From an uncultured Collinsella sp. (GTDB taxonomy: Bacteria > Actinomycetota > Coriobacteriia > Coriobacteriales > Coriobacteriaceae): a DNA stretch of 14,496 bases. The position numbers and the translations under genes were made by a program. Within the stretch, counting starts at the first letter, position 1. Every line of letters starts with the position of its first letter. This document shows, piece after piece, positions 1 to 7,269 of this stretch. Below the pieces are notes generated by a model. The model did not search any database, was not told where the DNA came from, and saw only the letters and a program-made list of their open reading frames with translations. The stretch spans positions 1 through 14,496 of the forward strand of contig CALGZX010000093.1 in assembly GCA_937934165.1 (NCBI GenBank). The letters are read 5' to 3'.

Positions 1-103
1 AACGATATGGCACCGTGGGGACACATGTATGTCAATCCTGGTCTAACAGAGCCTTTTTTAATCCCCGTCCCAGAATAATCATTCTCGGGCGCGTTGCGTT
101 TAC
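1..103. other. Intergenic flank with a possible REP-like fragment
   Basis: This is the 3' flank of the minus-strand synthetase-like gene. Around 11-33 it reads CACCGTGGGGACAC followed by ATGTC, which resembles the second REP-like unit at 5049-5072 (CACCTGGGGACAC, then TATGTCC). It is probably a degenerate or truncated copy. A weak imperfect hairpin at about 70-90 (CCCAGAAT / ATTCTCGGG with one bulge) could end minus-strand transcription, but no U-tract follows it on that strand. A T6 run at 54-59 follows a poor 4-bp stem on the plus strand and might end a gene lying left of the window. Confidence 0.3.
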
Positions 104-2254
104 CTAGTACTGGCTCTCGTGCTTGCTAAAGAAGTCGAAGCGCGGGGGCAGCGGCTTCACGCGGTGCTCGCCGGGCTTCTCGCCCAGGCTCTCCACAAAC
201 TCATCCGTGGAGGCAAAGATGTTATCCCAGCTAAAGAAGGCGACCGGGTCAACGTCGAAGTACTCGCAGATGAGCTCGCAGCCGGCCGGCACGATGCCGT
301 GCATGAGCACGGTCGCTACGCGCAGCTCGCTAAAGGCGTCGACGAGGGCCTGCGCCATCGCGGCGTTTGCCTCATTACCCTCGAGCTTGTTGGCGGCCTT
401 GGAGGCGTCGCTCCAGCGCTTGTTGGCGGCGCGTAGGTAGTCGTCGCACACGGCAAGCGCGCGGTGCGTCTCGAACTTGTACATGGCCTGTTCAAAGGCG
501 AGGGCTGCCTGCTGGGCGGCTTCGATCACGGTGCCAGAAGCGGCGCCGGCGGGAATGCAACCGTTGCGATAGGGACTCTCGTCGCCCTCCTTGACGGCGA
601 CGCCGTAGAAGCAGCTGCGGGCCAGGCGGTTGAACACGCCGGTCAGCAGCGCGCTCTCCTTAAGGGCGGGGTCGATAACGCGCTTGTCGTCGCAGGCGCG
701 CACCTCGTTGCCGTCCTTGTCCTTGCCGGTTACGCGCGTGTCGTATGCCTTGGGACTAAAGCTCACCGGCTTCTCGGACAGGCCGAGCGACAGCCAGTGC
801 GCGCGCATCTGCTCGCAGGTGTAGTGGTTGAGCAGGTCGTCTGCCGGCGGGGGAGGCGTCTGCGAGGACGAGCTGGCTTTTTTGCCCATGTAGAGCAGGT
901 GATAGCAGGCGCTGACGGTGCTCTGCGTAAGATCCCAACCCAGGGCCTCCCACATGGCGGTCTGAGCTATGCAGTAGAAGTAGATGTTGTCCTGACCGAT
1001 GAACTGGTAGATCTGAGCGTCGTCAGAGCACCACCAGTCGCGCCAGTCGAGCGAGCTGTGCTGGTAGGTGGGAGCGGGTACCTGCGTGGAATCGGCAGCG
1101 GGCTCGCCCATGAGGGCGGCATCCTGGGCGGCGACGCCCTCGGTCACGCCGGCGGCCTTGGCATCGCGTGCGAGCACGGTACGCGTATAGCTGATGGGCG
1201 CCCACAGGCTCTCGGGCCAGCACCAGCAGGTGACGTTGGAGACGCCATCGACCTCGGGCACCGGAACGCCCCAGTCGATGTTGCCGGTGATGCGGAAGGG
1301 CACGAGCGCCTTGCCGCTGCGGAAACGCACGCCACCGTTGGCGAGCACCGCGTGGGCATCGTCGCGCTCCTTCCAGCTGGGGAAGGTGACGGTAAAGCTG
1401 CTCTTGTTGCCCTCGGGCTCCAGGACGGTGTGCTCGGGAAGCTGATCCTCAACGGCATCGAAGGCCTCGCGGAACTTGTTCTGGATGTAGAGTTGAGCCG
1501 GCAGCAGCCACTCCTCCATGGTCTTGGAGACCACGGAACGAACCTGCGGGTTCTGGGCGAGCTTGGCGGTATAGGTCTTCATAAAGTCGAGGTAGGCCGG
1601 CAGGTCGAAGTAGAGGTTGTCGACCGGGCGCAGCTCGGGCACCTCGCCGGTGAGCTGGCTCTTAGGCGCGATGAGCTCCTCGGGCTCAAACTGGTGGCCC
1701 AGGTCGCACTCGTCGGCATAGGCCTTCTCGGACTTGCAGCCCTGGATGGGGCAGCGGCCGATCACCTGACGGCCGTTGAGGAACGTGCCGGCCTTGGCAT
1801 CGTAGAACTGCAGCGTGGAGCGCTTGGAGATGGTGCCCTGCTCGTGCAAGCGCTCGATAATCTCGGCGGTCACCTCGTTGTGAATCTGCGCAGCCGGCTC
1901 AAGGCCCGAGCCGCCGTAGATATCGCAGCTGATGTTGTAGTTGTTGAGGGTCGCTGCTTGGCGGGAGTGATTGGACTCGACGTACTCGTTAATGGACTTG
2001 TCGTAGCCCTCGTTCTCCTTGAGCTTGCGGTAGCTCTCCATGATGGGCGAGCCGTAGCAGTCGGTGCCCGAGGTGAAGATGACGTTCTCACGGCCCAGGC
2101 GGTCGCGCAGGAAGCGGGCGAAGAAGTCGGCAGGGACAAAGACGCCGCCAACGTGGCCAAAGTGAAGGCCCTTGTTGCCGTAGGGCTCGCCGGCGGTAAC
2201 GATGGCGCGGCGAGGCCAGCTGGGACGGTCGTTCATGGAGTATTTGGATGCCAT
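104..2254 (-). CDS. Divergent methionyl-tRNA synthetase-like class I tRNA ligase (716 aa)
   Basis: The protein follows the order of a class I methionyl-tRNA synthetase. An N-terminal Rossmann segment carries a HIGH-type motif, HFGH, at residues 31-34, followed by GTDCYGSP at 63-70. A zinc knuckle has C168, C173, C183 and H187 and leads into APKSQLTG, as in the MetRS connective peptide. NIDWGVPVP (325-333), WAPISYT (351-357) and QFIGQDNIYF (417-426) match the catalytic core. The C-terminal helical region resembles an anticodon-binding domain and keeps a tryptophan (W614). The KMSKS loop is altered to KASSS at 459-463, followed by a proline run. The start at 2254 is chosen because AAGGAG lies just upstream in GCGAAGGAGTCCC; a longer 5' extension has no ribosome site. 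At 716 aa it is longer than most MetRS proteins, with an extra Ala-rich stretch at about 362-395. It may be the cell's working MetRS or a paralogue with another role; the sequence alone does not decide. Confidence 0.85.
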   Translation of the reverse strand: MASKYSMNDRPSWPRRAIVTAGEPYGNKGLHFGHVGGVFVPADFFARFLRDRLGRENVIFTSGTDCYGSPIMESYRKLKENEGYDKSINEYVESNHSRQAATLNNYNISCDIYGGSGLEPAAQIHNEVTAEIIERLHEQGTISKRSTLQFYDAKAGTFLNGRQVIGRCPIQGCKSEKAYADECDLGHQFEPEELIAPKSQLTGEVPELRPVDNLYFDLPAYLDFMKTYTAKLAQNPQVRSVVSKTMEEWLLPAQLYIQNKFREAFDAVEDQLPEHTVLEPEGNKSSFTVTFPSWKERDDAHAVLANGGVRFRSGKALVPFRITGNIDWGVPVPEVDGVSNVTCWCWPESLWAPISYTRTVLARDAKAAGVTEGVAAQDAALMGEPAADSTQVPAPTYQHSSLDWRDWWCSDDAQIYQFIGQDNIYFYCIAQTAMWEALGWDLTQSTVSACYHLLYMGKKASSSSQTPPPPADDLLNHYTCEQMRAHWLSLGLSEKPVSFSPKAYDTRVTGKDKDGNEVRACDDKRVIDPALKESALLTGVFNRLARSCFYGVAVKEGDESPYRNGCIPAGAASGTVIEAAQQAALAFEQAMYKFETHRALAVCDDYLRAANKRWSDASKAANKLEGNEANAAMAQALVDAFSELRVATVLMHGIVPAGCELICEYFDVDPVAFFSWDNIFASTDEFVESLGEKPGEHRVKPLPPRFDFFSKHESQY

Positions 2255-2372
2255 GGGACTCCTTCGCATATGGTGAGGGCGCGGCCGGGCGCGGGGCTCG
2301 GCGGCGCGGTGGTCAATTCGTGCATATCGTTCGACATTATCGCACATGCGGGCGGGTGCGTGGCAGGGGCGC

Positions 2373-2378
2373 TATCCT
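2373..2378 (+). promoter_or_regulatory. Possible -10 box placing the DUF3267 transcript start at its ATG
   Basis: TATCCT fits the actinobacterial TANNNT -10 pattern. It ends 8 nt before the ATG at 2387, so transcription would start at or within about 2 nt of the start codon. No Shine-Dalgarno sequence precedes this ATG, which fits a leaderless mRNA. No good -35 box is visible. The 132-bp gap between the divergent synthetase-like gene and this gene holds nothing else clear. Confidence 0.35.
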
Positions 2379-2386
2379 AAGATGCT

Positions 2387-2953
2387 ATGAATGAGATTTC
2401 CAACATACATGCGTTTGAAGACGAGGATTTTCTGCACGCTTGCTTCGTGTGGGGGATGGTCGTAGTCGGCGTGTTTGCCGTGTGCCTGGTGCCGGTGTTT
2501 ATGCTGCTGGGCGGACCCGCGGACCTGGATGCGGCTGACGCGGGCGGTTGGACGGCGGTCGTGGGCTGGATAGTCGGCTTGGCTGCGATCTCAATGGCGT
2601 CGTTCGCCGTGCACGAGCTGGTGCACGGTGTGTTTTTTAAGCTGCTGGCGCCTGCGGGCGCGAAGGTGACCTTTGGGGCGAATCGCGAGACAGCGATGAT
2701 CTATGCCTGCGCCGAAGGCGTTGTGTATTCTCGCCGGCGGTACGTGGCGGTTTGCCTGGCGCCGACGGTTGTTGTGACGGCAACGCTTGCCCTGGGGTTT
2801 GCGTTTTCGGGCTATCCGCTGCTGTGCTATCTGGCGGCCGGCTTGCATTTGTCAGGCTGTGTGGGCGACTGGTATTACGTGCGGACCATTTTGCGCGACC
2901 GCCGCATTGTCGCCTGCGAGGATACGTCCTTTGGCGTGCGCTTTTTCGGGTGA
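2387..2953 (+). CDS. DUF3267 family putative membrane zinc metalloprotease (188 aa)
   Basis: A small integral membrane protein with about four hydrophobic segments (roughly residues 20-42, 57-80, 118-140 and 143-158). It carries a zincin motif, HELVH, at 76-80, placed at the end of the second membrane segment. The later GCVGD motif (157-161) is typical of DUF3267 and D161 could be a further metal ligand. The family is annotated as putative zincin peptidase from its motif; substrates are unknown. The ATG at 2387 has no ribosome site but sits next to a possible -10 box, suggesting leaderless translation. Its stop codon overlaps the ribosome site of queH, so the two are probably one transcript. 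No functional link to queuosine is evident. Confidence 0.8.
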   Translation: MNEISNIHAFEDEDFLHACFVWGMVVVGVFAVCLVPVFMLLGGPADLDAADAGGWTAVVGWIVGLAAISMASFAVHELVHGVFFKLLAPAGAKVTFGANRETAMIYACAEGVVYSRRRYVAVCLAPTVVVTATLALGFAFSGYPLLCYLAAGLHLSGCVGDWYYVRTILRDRRIVACEDTSFGVRFFG

Positions 2954-2963
2954 GGAGATGTTG

Positions 2964-3539
2964 ATGAAGCCGTTGTTGTTGCACGCTTGCTGCGCGCCGT
3001 GCTCGCTTGAGCCGGTCCGCCTGCTGCGCGAGGAAGGGTTTGAGCCCACGATTTGCTGGACCAACCCCAATATTCAGCCGCACGATGAATGGCAGCGTCG
3101 CCTGGACGAGCTGCGCCGGTGGTGTGCCGATGGCGACATCGAGCTTATCGAGGCGGGGGAGGACCGTGAGCGTTGGGAGGCCGGCGTGGCCCCGCTGGGC
3201 GCCGATCGAGCCCGTCGCTGTCGCGCATGCTATGCCCTGCGCCTGGCCGAGGCATGCCGCGTGGCCCAGGAGCGCGGGTTTGAGTTTGTGGGTACGACGC
3301 TCGCCGTCTCGCCGTATCAGCTGTTCGACACCTGCAATGATGTGTTGGAGCGTCTGGCTGCCGCCCGCGGTCTCACTCCGGTGATTCGCGATTTTCGTCC
3401 GTATTACCCCGAGGCGACACGCCGTTCGCGCGAGCTGGGCATGTATCGGCAGAACTACTGTGGTTGCCGCTTCTCGGCTGTCGAGGCGGCCATGGACCGC
3501 GCCCGCATCCGCGACGAGCGCAAAGCGTCCAAAAAGTAG
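2964..3539 (+). CDS. queH: Epoxyqueuosine reductase QueH (191 aa)
   Basis: QueH (formerly DUF208) reduces epoxyqueuosine to queuosine in tRNA, the last step of the pathway, and is the non-orthologous counterpart of the cobalamin-dependent QueG. The family hallmarks are all present: LLLHACCAPCS at residues 4-14 (C9, C10, C13), NPNIQPHDEWQRR at 34-46, CRACYALRLAEA at 86-97, TTLAVSPYQ at 111-119 and YRQNYCGCRFS at 161-171. The clustered cysteines are the iron-sulfur and redox positions of the family. The ATG at 2964 is chosen over the in-frame ATG at 2958 because it lies 6 nt after AGGAG (2953-2957), whereas 2958 abuts that site. The AGGAG overlaps the TGA of the upstream gene, indicating translational coupling. 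queA follows 64 nt downstream. Confidence 0.93.
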   Translation: MKPLLLHACCAPCSLEPVRLLREEGFEPTICWTNPNIQPHDEWQRRLDELRRWCADGDIELIEAGEDRERWEAGVAPLGADRARRCRACYALRLAEACRVAQERGFEFVGTTLAVSPYQLFDTCNDVLERLAAARGLTPVIRDFRPYYPEATRRSRELGMYRQNYCGCRFSAVEAAMDRARIRDERKASKK

Positions 3540-3603
3540 TTCTTTTGAGCTGGCAGCCTGCTAGGATGTAGAGCGGACTATAGCTATATAAGGAGTATCC
3601 GAC

Positions 3604-4821
3604 GTGTCTATGCGTACCGATGATTTTGACTACAACCTTCCCGAGGAACTGATTGCCCAAGCTCCTGCCGAGCCGCGCGACTCCTGCCGCCTGCTGGTGG
3701 TGGATCGCAAGGGCTCCCAGGCGGGAACGCCGCTGGAGCACGGCGGTACCGTTGAGCACCGCATCTTCCGCGACATCATCGACTATATCGAGCCGGGCGA
3801 CGTGCTCGTCATCAACAAGACGCGCGTGATGCCGGCCCGCCTGATCGGTCGCAAGGCCGGCTCGGGCGGCGTGGTCGAGACGCTGCTGCTCAAGCGCCGC
3901 GAGGATGTGGATCCGCTGGGCCATGTCTGGGAGTGCCTGGTCAAGCCGGGTAAGCGCCTGAAGCCCGGTGCTCAGATTGAGTATCGTGCGGGCGGCGCCC
4001 ATGCGCCCGAGGGCGCGTCCGTGGTGCTGACGGCCGCGGTCATCGACTTTGTCACCGATAGCCGCGGTGGCCGTCTGGTGCGCTTTGAGCCGGCCGGTTG
4101 CAATGCCGCCGGCGAGCCGCGCACGCTCGACGAGGCCATCCATGCCGCCGGTCACGTGCCGCTGCCGCCCTACATTACCGATTACGAGGGCGATCCCGAG
4201 AAGTACCAGACCGTCTACGCCATGAAGGAGGAGCACTCGGCTGCCGCTCCCACGGCGGGTCTGCACTTTACCCCCGAGCTTATGGCCGCTATCGAGGCCA
4301 AGGGTGCGAAGTTTGCCGCCGTCGAGCTCGAGGTGGGCATCGATACCTTCCGTCTGGTGGAGGAGGACGACCCCACGCAGCATGTGATGCACACCGAGCG
4401 CTATCACGTGTCGCAGGAAGTTGTCGACGCCGTGCATAAGGCGAAGGCCGAGGGCCATCGCGTGATCGCTGTCGGTACCACGGCGGTGCGCTCGCTCGAG
4501 AGCGCGTTTGACGCCGAGGCACCGGTGTCCGATCCGGCCGTGACGGCGCGCTATTTTGAGGGTCGCGAGGACGGGGCCGATATGCTCGGCCGCGGCGACA
4601 TCGTGGTACGCGAGAACGCGACGACGCAGCTCTACCTCATGCCCGGCTCGACCTATCACGTGGTTGACGCGCTGATTACGAACTTCCACGTGCCGCGCTC
4701 CACGCTCATGATGCTTGTGAGTGCACTTGCCACCCGCGACCAGATCATGGATGCCTACGCTGCCGCTATCGAGGAGCGCTACCGCTTCTTCAGCTTTGGC
4801 GACGCCATGCTCATCTTGTAG
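3604..4821 (+). CDS. queA: S-adenosylmethionine:tRNA ribosyltransferase-isomerase QueA (405 aa)
   Basis: QueA transfers and rearranges the ribosyl group of S-adenosylmethionine onto preQ1 already placed in tRNA position 34, making epoxyqueuosine. Family signatures run through the protein: DFDYNLPEELIAQ near the N-terminus (7-19), INKTRVMPARL (70-80), HVPLPPYI (184-191), PTAGLHFT (216-223), GTTAVRSLES (291-300), TNFHVPRSTLMMLVSA (359-374) and YRFFSFGDAM at the C-terminus. At 405 aa it is longer than the usual roughly 340-360, with extra sequence at about 36-48, 128-138 and 303-328. The start is a GTG at 3604, placed 8 nt after AGGAG (3591-3595); the ATG at 3610 would be 14 nt away. The stop codon is followed directly by a 13-bp hairpin that opens a structured repeat element. 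Confidence 0.95.
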   Translation: MSMRTDDFDYNLPEELIAQAPAEPRDSCRLLVVDRKGSQAGTPLEHGGTVEHRIFRDIIDYIEPGDVLVINKTRVMPARLIGRKAGSGGVVETLLLKRREDVDPLGHVWECLVKPGKRLKPGAQIEYRAGGAHAPEGASVVLTAAVIDFVTDSRGGRLVRFEPAGCNAAGEPRTLDEAIHAAGHVPLPPYITDYEGDPEKYQTVYAMKEEHSAAAPTAGLHFTPELMAAIEAKGAKFAAVELEVGIDTFRLVEEDDPTQHVMHTERYHVSQEVVDAVHKAKAEGHRVIAVGTTAVRSLESAFDAEAPVSDPAVTARYFEGREDGADMLGRGDIVVRENATTQLYLMPGSTYHVVDALITNFHVPRSTLMMLVSALATRDQIMDAYAAAIEERYRFFSFGDAMLIL

Positions 4822-5001
4822 GTTACGGCGTTTTACAAACGCCGTAACCGGTCGACGCTGCGCGGGCCGCATTTGGACAATCTGACGTTCAACTTCAAGG
4901 GCGCGACCAGAAGGTCAGCGCCCTTTCGTTTCACGTCACCTTGTCTCAAATGCGACCCGCTCGCTGACTCTGCCATTACATCGGTGTTGCCGTGGTTGTT
5001 G
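4821..5001 (+). repeat. Structured intergenic element, copy A (homologous to 8071-8253)
   Basis: The element starts at the last base of the queA stop codon. Order: a perfect 13-bp hairpin with arms GGTTACGGCGTTT (4821-4833) and its complement (4837-4849); the constant string GGTCGACGCTGCGCGG; an outer stem GCATTTGGACAA (4869-4880) against TTGTCTCAAATGC (4941-4953), extended by GCGGG (4862-4866) with CCCGC (4956-4960); an inner terminator hairpin (4897-4924); and a conserved tail containing CGCTCGCTGAC, GCCA and CATCGGTGTTGCC. Copy B has the same order and constant strings, but different stem sequences that still pair. It could act as an RNA structure in the queA 3' UTR or as a mobile or repeated DNA element. 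The pairing is read directly; the function is unknown. Confidence 0.75.
4897..4930 (+). terminator. Rho-independent terminator after queA
   Basis: The stem is AAGGGCGC-GACC / GGTC-A-GCGCCCTT with an AGAA loop and a single bulged A after GGTC, followed by TTCGTTT. It is the inner hairpin of element copy A. The tip GACC-AGAA-GGTC and the bulge position are identical in copy B (8142-8183). Confidence 0.75.
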
Positions 5002-5021
5002 AGTAGTCATTGGGCACTTGG

Positions 5022-5072
5022 CACTTGGGGACGTTCCTTATGTGCCGGCACCTGGGGACACTCCTTATGTCC
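5022..5072. repeat. REP-like tandem units (two copies)
   Basis: There are two adjacent related units. Unit 1 (5022-5048) begins CACTTGGGGACGTTCCTTAT and ends GTGCCGG; unit 2 (5049-5072) begins CACCTGGGGACACTCCTTAT and ends GTCC. The TTGGGGAC...TCC core and GCCGGCAC joint recur at 8271-8360. They resemble REP sequences of the type associated with REP-associated Y1 transposases (family knowledge). No transposase is present in this window. Confidence 0.65.
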
Positions 5073-5119
5073 AAGAGATTGGTGCAAGAGGGGTAGGTTG
5101 CCTTGCGTCGATCTAAATA

Positions 5120-5185
5120 AGTTGCGGTGAGATAGTTCTTGAATTGGCCTTTTTGGGGCTAAACAGGAACTATCTCACCGCAACT
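5120..5185. repeat. Long palindromic element, copy 1 (19-bp perfect arms)
   Basis: Left arm AGTTGCGGTGAGATAGTTC (5120-5138) is perfectly complementary to 5167-5185 across a 28-nt loop. Inside the loop, TTGGCC and GGCTAA can form a second short stem with one G-U pair. The copy at 11339-11405 has the same outer ten bases, a similar loop and five different but compensated inner arm positions. It sits between the convergent ends of queA (with its repeats) and the coiled-coil gene, 26 bp from the latter's stop, so it could act as a transcription barrier in either direction. Confidence 0.85.
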
Positions 5186-5211
5186 GCGTTGAGCGTTTTT
5201 TGGCGGTTGGT

Positions 5212-6975
5212 TTACTTGCTTGCGAACAGCCAGACCAGGATGATCACCAGGATTGCGGCGACGATGCAGACGATGGCGCCGGTGAATTTGATGCGTGAGT
5301 CGCGGGTACGCTCGCGCACCGCGTCCTCGGTGGCCTCGAGCTGGGCGACTTCTCGCTCGGTCTCGGCGTGTTCGGCTTTGTCTCGGGCCAAGGATCCTGC
5401 AAGCGACTCAGTGATCTCTGGGTGGTCGTGCACCTCGGTCGCCTGTTCGATAATCGACTGCGCATGCGCGGCATCTGCTTGGGCGTTGGCTATGCTCTGC
5501 TCTTGGTCGCGGCGTGCCTTGTCCTCGGCAGCGATCTTCTCGTGCAGTTCGCGCTGGCGCGTTGCAGCGGTGGTTTTTGCGGTCTGTAGCTCGTCGCGCG
5601 CGGCATCGGCCTCTGCCGTCACGGCCTGATGGGCTCGCTTGGCGTCGGCGATGGGGGCCTGCGCCTGCTCGACGGCCTGCTCGGCTGCGGTAAGCGAGTG
5701 CTCAAGGTCGGCGGTGATGCGCGGGACATCTTCTTCGGCTTTTCGCAGGGCATCTGCCGTGTCGGAGATCTGCATCGAGAGCTCGCTGGTACGCACCGTA
5801 TAGTTGGCGGGATTTGCCGAGGGATTGCGTTGCAGCTCGGCATACTCATGACGCAGCGTCTCGAGCTGGGCGCGCGTGGCGTCGACGGTTTGTTGTGCGG
5901 CCGCAATGCCGGCGTCTCGCTCGGCCTTCACCTTGTCGCGGATGCGCTTGGAATCCTCAAGACGTCGAACGAGGCGGTTGCCGGTCTCGCGAGAGCTCGC
6001 CTCGCGGGCCTCCACGGCGTCGAGCGCGGCCTTCAGGCGGAGCTCAGTCGCATCATCCTCTGTCTTCATTTGTTCGAACTGACCCTTGAGCTCTGTCACT
6101 TTGGCGGCGTGGGCATCACGGTCAATCTCGGCTGCCGCAGCGGTCTCTTGCGCTGTGGCGATCGCCTGGCGCTGGTCGGCGACGATCTGGTCGTAGCGGC
6201 CTGCGATATCCTGGCGCGTCTCGAGTTCCTCGGCCTGATCGGCAATGCGCTGCTCAAGTTCGGCCAGGTGGGCGCGGGCATCGGCAAGTGCCTTTTTCGC
6301 GGCGTTCATCTCGCGCATGGCCGAGGCACCCTGGGCGATAAAGGTGCCCACGGCGTTCGCAGTGTTCGAGACGGCGGTCCCCAGATCGCGGCTCGCGGCG
6401 GGGGAGTGCGGGGCGGTCGGGCGAGTGGTGTCGGCAGCGTCCGCATCGGCAGTCTGCGGCACGGCGATATTGCCGGTACCGCCCTCGACCACAGAAAAGC
6501 CTGCTGCGTGCGGATCGACCGCATCGGCGCCAATCGTGGGGTGCTCGAGCTGCAGAAACGAGGGCATGGTGCTGCCCTGGTCGGCAACCGGAGTCTCGCC
6601 GGGCACAAAGGTCGAGGCCGCCTCGGCGGCCTCCTCTTCCTCGGCATCGATATCGGCATCGGCGACGGCGTCTTTCATCGCTTTGACAGCATCCATCATG
6701 GAGTCCATGACGGCATCGAGCTCTTCTTCCGAAGACACCTCGATGGGGTCCGCTGCTTGCGGGGCGTCGTCCTGTACGGGGGCGTCGTCCTGAGCGGGCG
6801 CATCGTCGTTTTGCTCATCGGCGTTTTCTGATTCGGGGGTTTCCGTCGTAGCGCTTTCGTCCAAGATGGGGCCGTCGACGTCGGTACCATCGCAGGTCAC
6901 AGCGTCAGTATCTGTGGTGACGTCTGCGGGATCATCAATATGCTCTTGAGTCTGGGGGTCCAGCTCGTCTGTCAT
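5212..6975 (-). CDS. Acidic coiled-coil protein with C-terminal membrane anchor (587 aa), function unknown
   Basis: Three regions are visible. Residues 1 to about 200 are low-complexity and acidic, rich in Asp, Glu, Ala, Thr and Pro, with a repeated DDAP motif near 58-72. Residues about 222-560 are long alpha-helical coiled coil rich in Ala, Glu, Gln, Lys and Arg, broken by RNPSANPANYT at 383-393, which suggests two helical arms. Residues 565-584 (GAIVCIVAAILVIILVWLFA) form one transmembrane helix three residues from the C-terminus, so the protein is probably tail-anchored with the coiled coil in the cytoplasm. There is no signal peptide and no ATPase motif, so resemblance to SMC or Rad50 would be only coiled-coil composition. 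The start at 6975 lies 9 nt after AGGAG; an in-frame ATG at 6981 is only 3 nt from it. I do not recognise a family. Confidence 0.85.
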   Translation of the reverse strand: MTDELDPQTQEHIDDPADVTTDTDAVTCDGTDVDGPILDESATTETPESENADEQNDDAPAQDDAPVQDDAPQAADPIEVSSEEELDAVMDSMMDAVKAMKDAVADADIDAEEEEAAEAASTFVPGETPVADQGSTMPSFLQLEHPTIGADAVDPHAAGFSVVEGGTGNIAVPQTADADAADTTRPTAPHSPAASRDLGTAVSNTANAVGTFIAQGASAMREMNAAKKALADARAHLAELEQRIADQAEELETRQDIAGRYDQIVADQRQAIATAQETAAAAEIDRDAHAAKVTELKGQFEQMKTEDDATELRLKAALDAVEAREASSRETGNRLVRRLEDSKRIRDKVKAERDAGIAAAQQTVDATRAQLETLRHEYAELQRNPSANPANYTVRTSELSMQISDTADALRKAEEDVPRITADLEHSLTAAEQAVEQAQAPIADAKRAHQAVTAEADAARDELQTAKTTAATRQRELHEKIAAEDKARRDQEQSIANAQADAAHAQSIIEQATEVHDHPEITESLAGSLARDKAEHAETEREVAQLEATEDAVRERTRDSRIKFTGAIVCIVAAILVIILVWLFASK

Positions 6976-7269
6976 AGGCATGTGCTCCTCATCGTTGTTT
7001 GTCACCCTATGATATAGTCTCGCGCCGACATCCCGCGCGCCGCAGCAAAGTTTCAAAACGTGTTCGATGGCTCGATCTGATAACAATAACTCGGCCGCTT
7101 TATCCAGTTTGTACTTGACAATCCCTTCGCCGAACGACGTGGTGCCGTTCGCCTACCGCGGTCTTTTATTTTTGCTTGAACACGCTAAAGTTGCATCTCA
7201 GCTTTTGGCGCGTTTATTTGGATGCGCGCAGTCGGCGGGTTCGCCCGTCGCGATTTGAAAGGACTTTGT
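6976..7269. other. Divergent intergenic region between coiled-coil gene and HSDH-like gene
   Basis: This 294-bp gap must hold the promoters for both divergent genes. A consensus-like TTGACA lies at 7115-7120 on the plus strand, but no convincing -10 box lies 16-18 bp downstream. ATGATATAG at 7009-7017 gives TATATCAT on the minus strand, a possible -10 for the coiled-coil gene. GAAAGGA (7257-7263) is the ribosome site of the HSDH-like gene. It is more AT-rich than the coding flanks. No further repeat was seen in it. Confidence 0.4.

Noticed and set aside
464..2380. Long plus-strand open frame (638 codons) opposite the synthetase-like gene
   Set aside because: It is a GC-rich antisense shadow. 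The composition is Leu/Val/Gly/Ala-rich without domains, and the minus-strand protein has clear tRNA-ligase motifs.
4821..4849. tRNA or other known RNA gene at the hairpin after queA
   Set aside because: The hairpin is a simple 13-bp stem with a 3-nt loop. No cloverleaf or T-loop sequence can be drawn around it, and no tRNA was found elsewhere in the window.
3373..4872. Long minus-strand open frame opposite queA
   Set aside because: It is His/Arg/Gly-rich shadow sequence with no recognisable motif, and it lies fully over a confident queA and the end of queH.
5022..5072. CRISPR-like repeats
   Set aside because: The units are adjacent, degenerate and palindromic, without unique spacers of even length, and no cas genes are in the window.
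4873..5130. 85-codon plus-strand frame in the repeat region after queA
   Set aside because: It runs through the terminator, the conserved element and REP-like units. It has no ribosome site, and the homologous copy at 8071-8253 does not keep the frame.
5629..6831. Plus-strand 400-codon open frame opposite the coiled-coil gene
   Set aside because: The composition mirrors the complement of a repetitive Ala/Glu/Asp coding sequence. It has no ribosome site or domain.
7067..7258. 63-codon plus-strand frame upstream of the HSDH-like gene
   Set aside because: There is no ribosome site and no recognisable similarity, and it lies where the divergent promoters must be.
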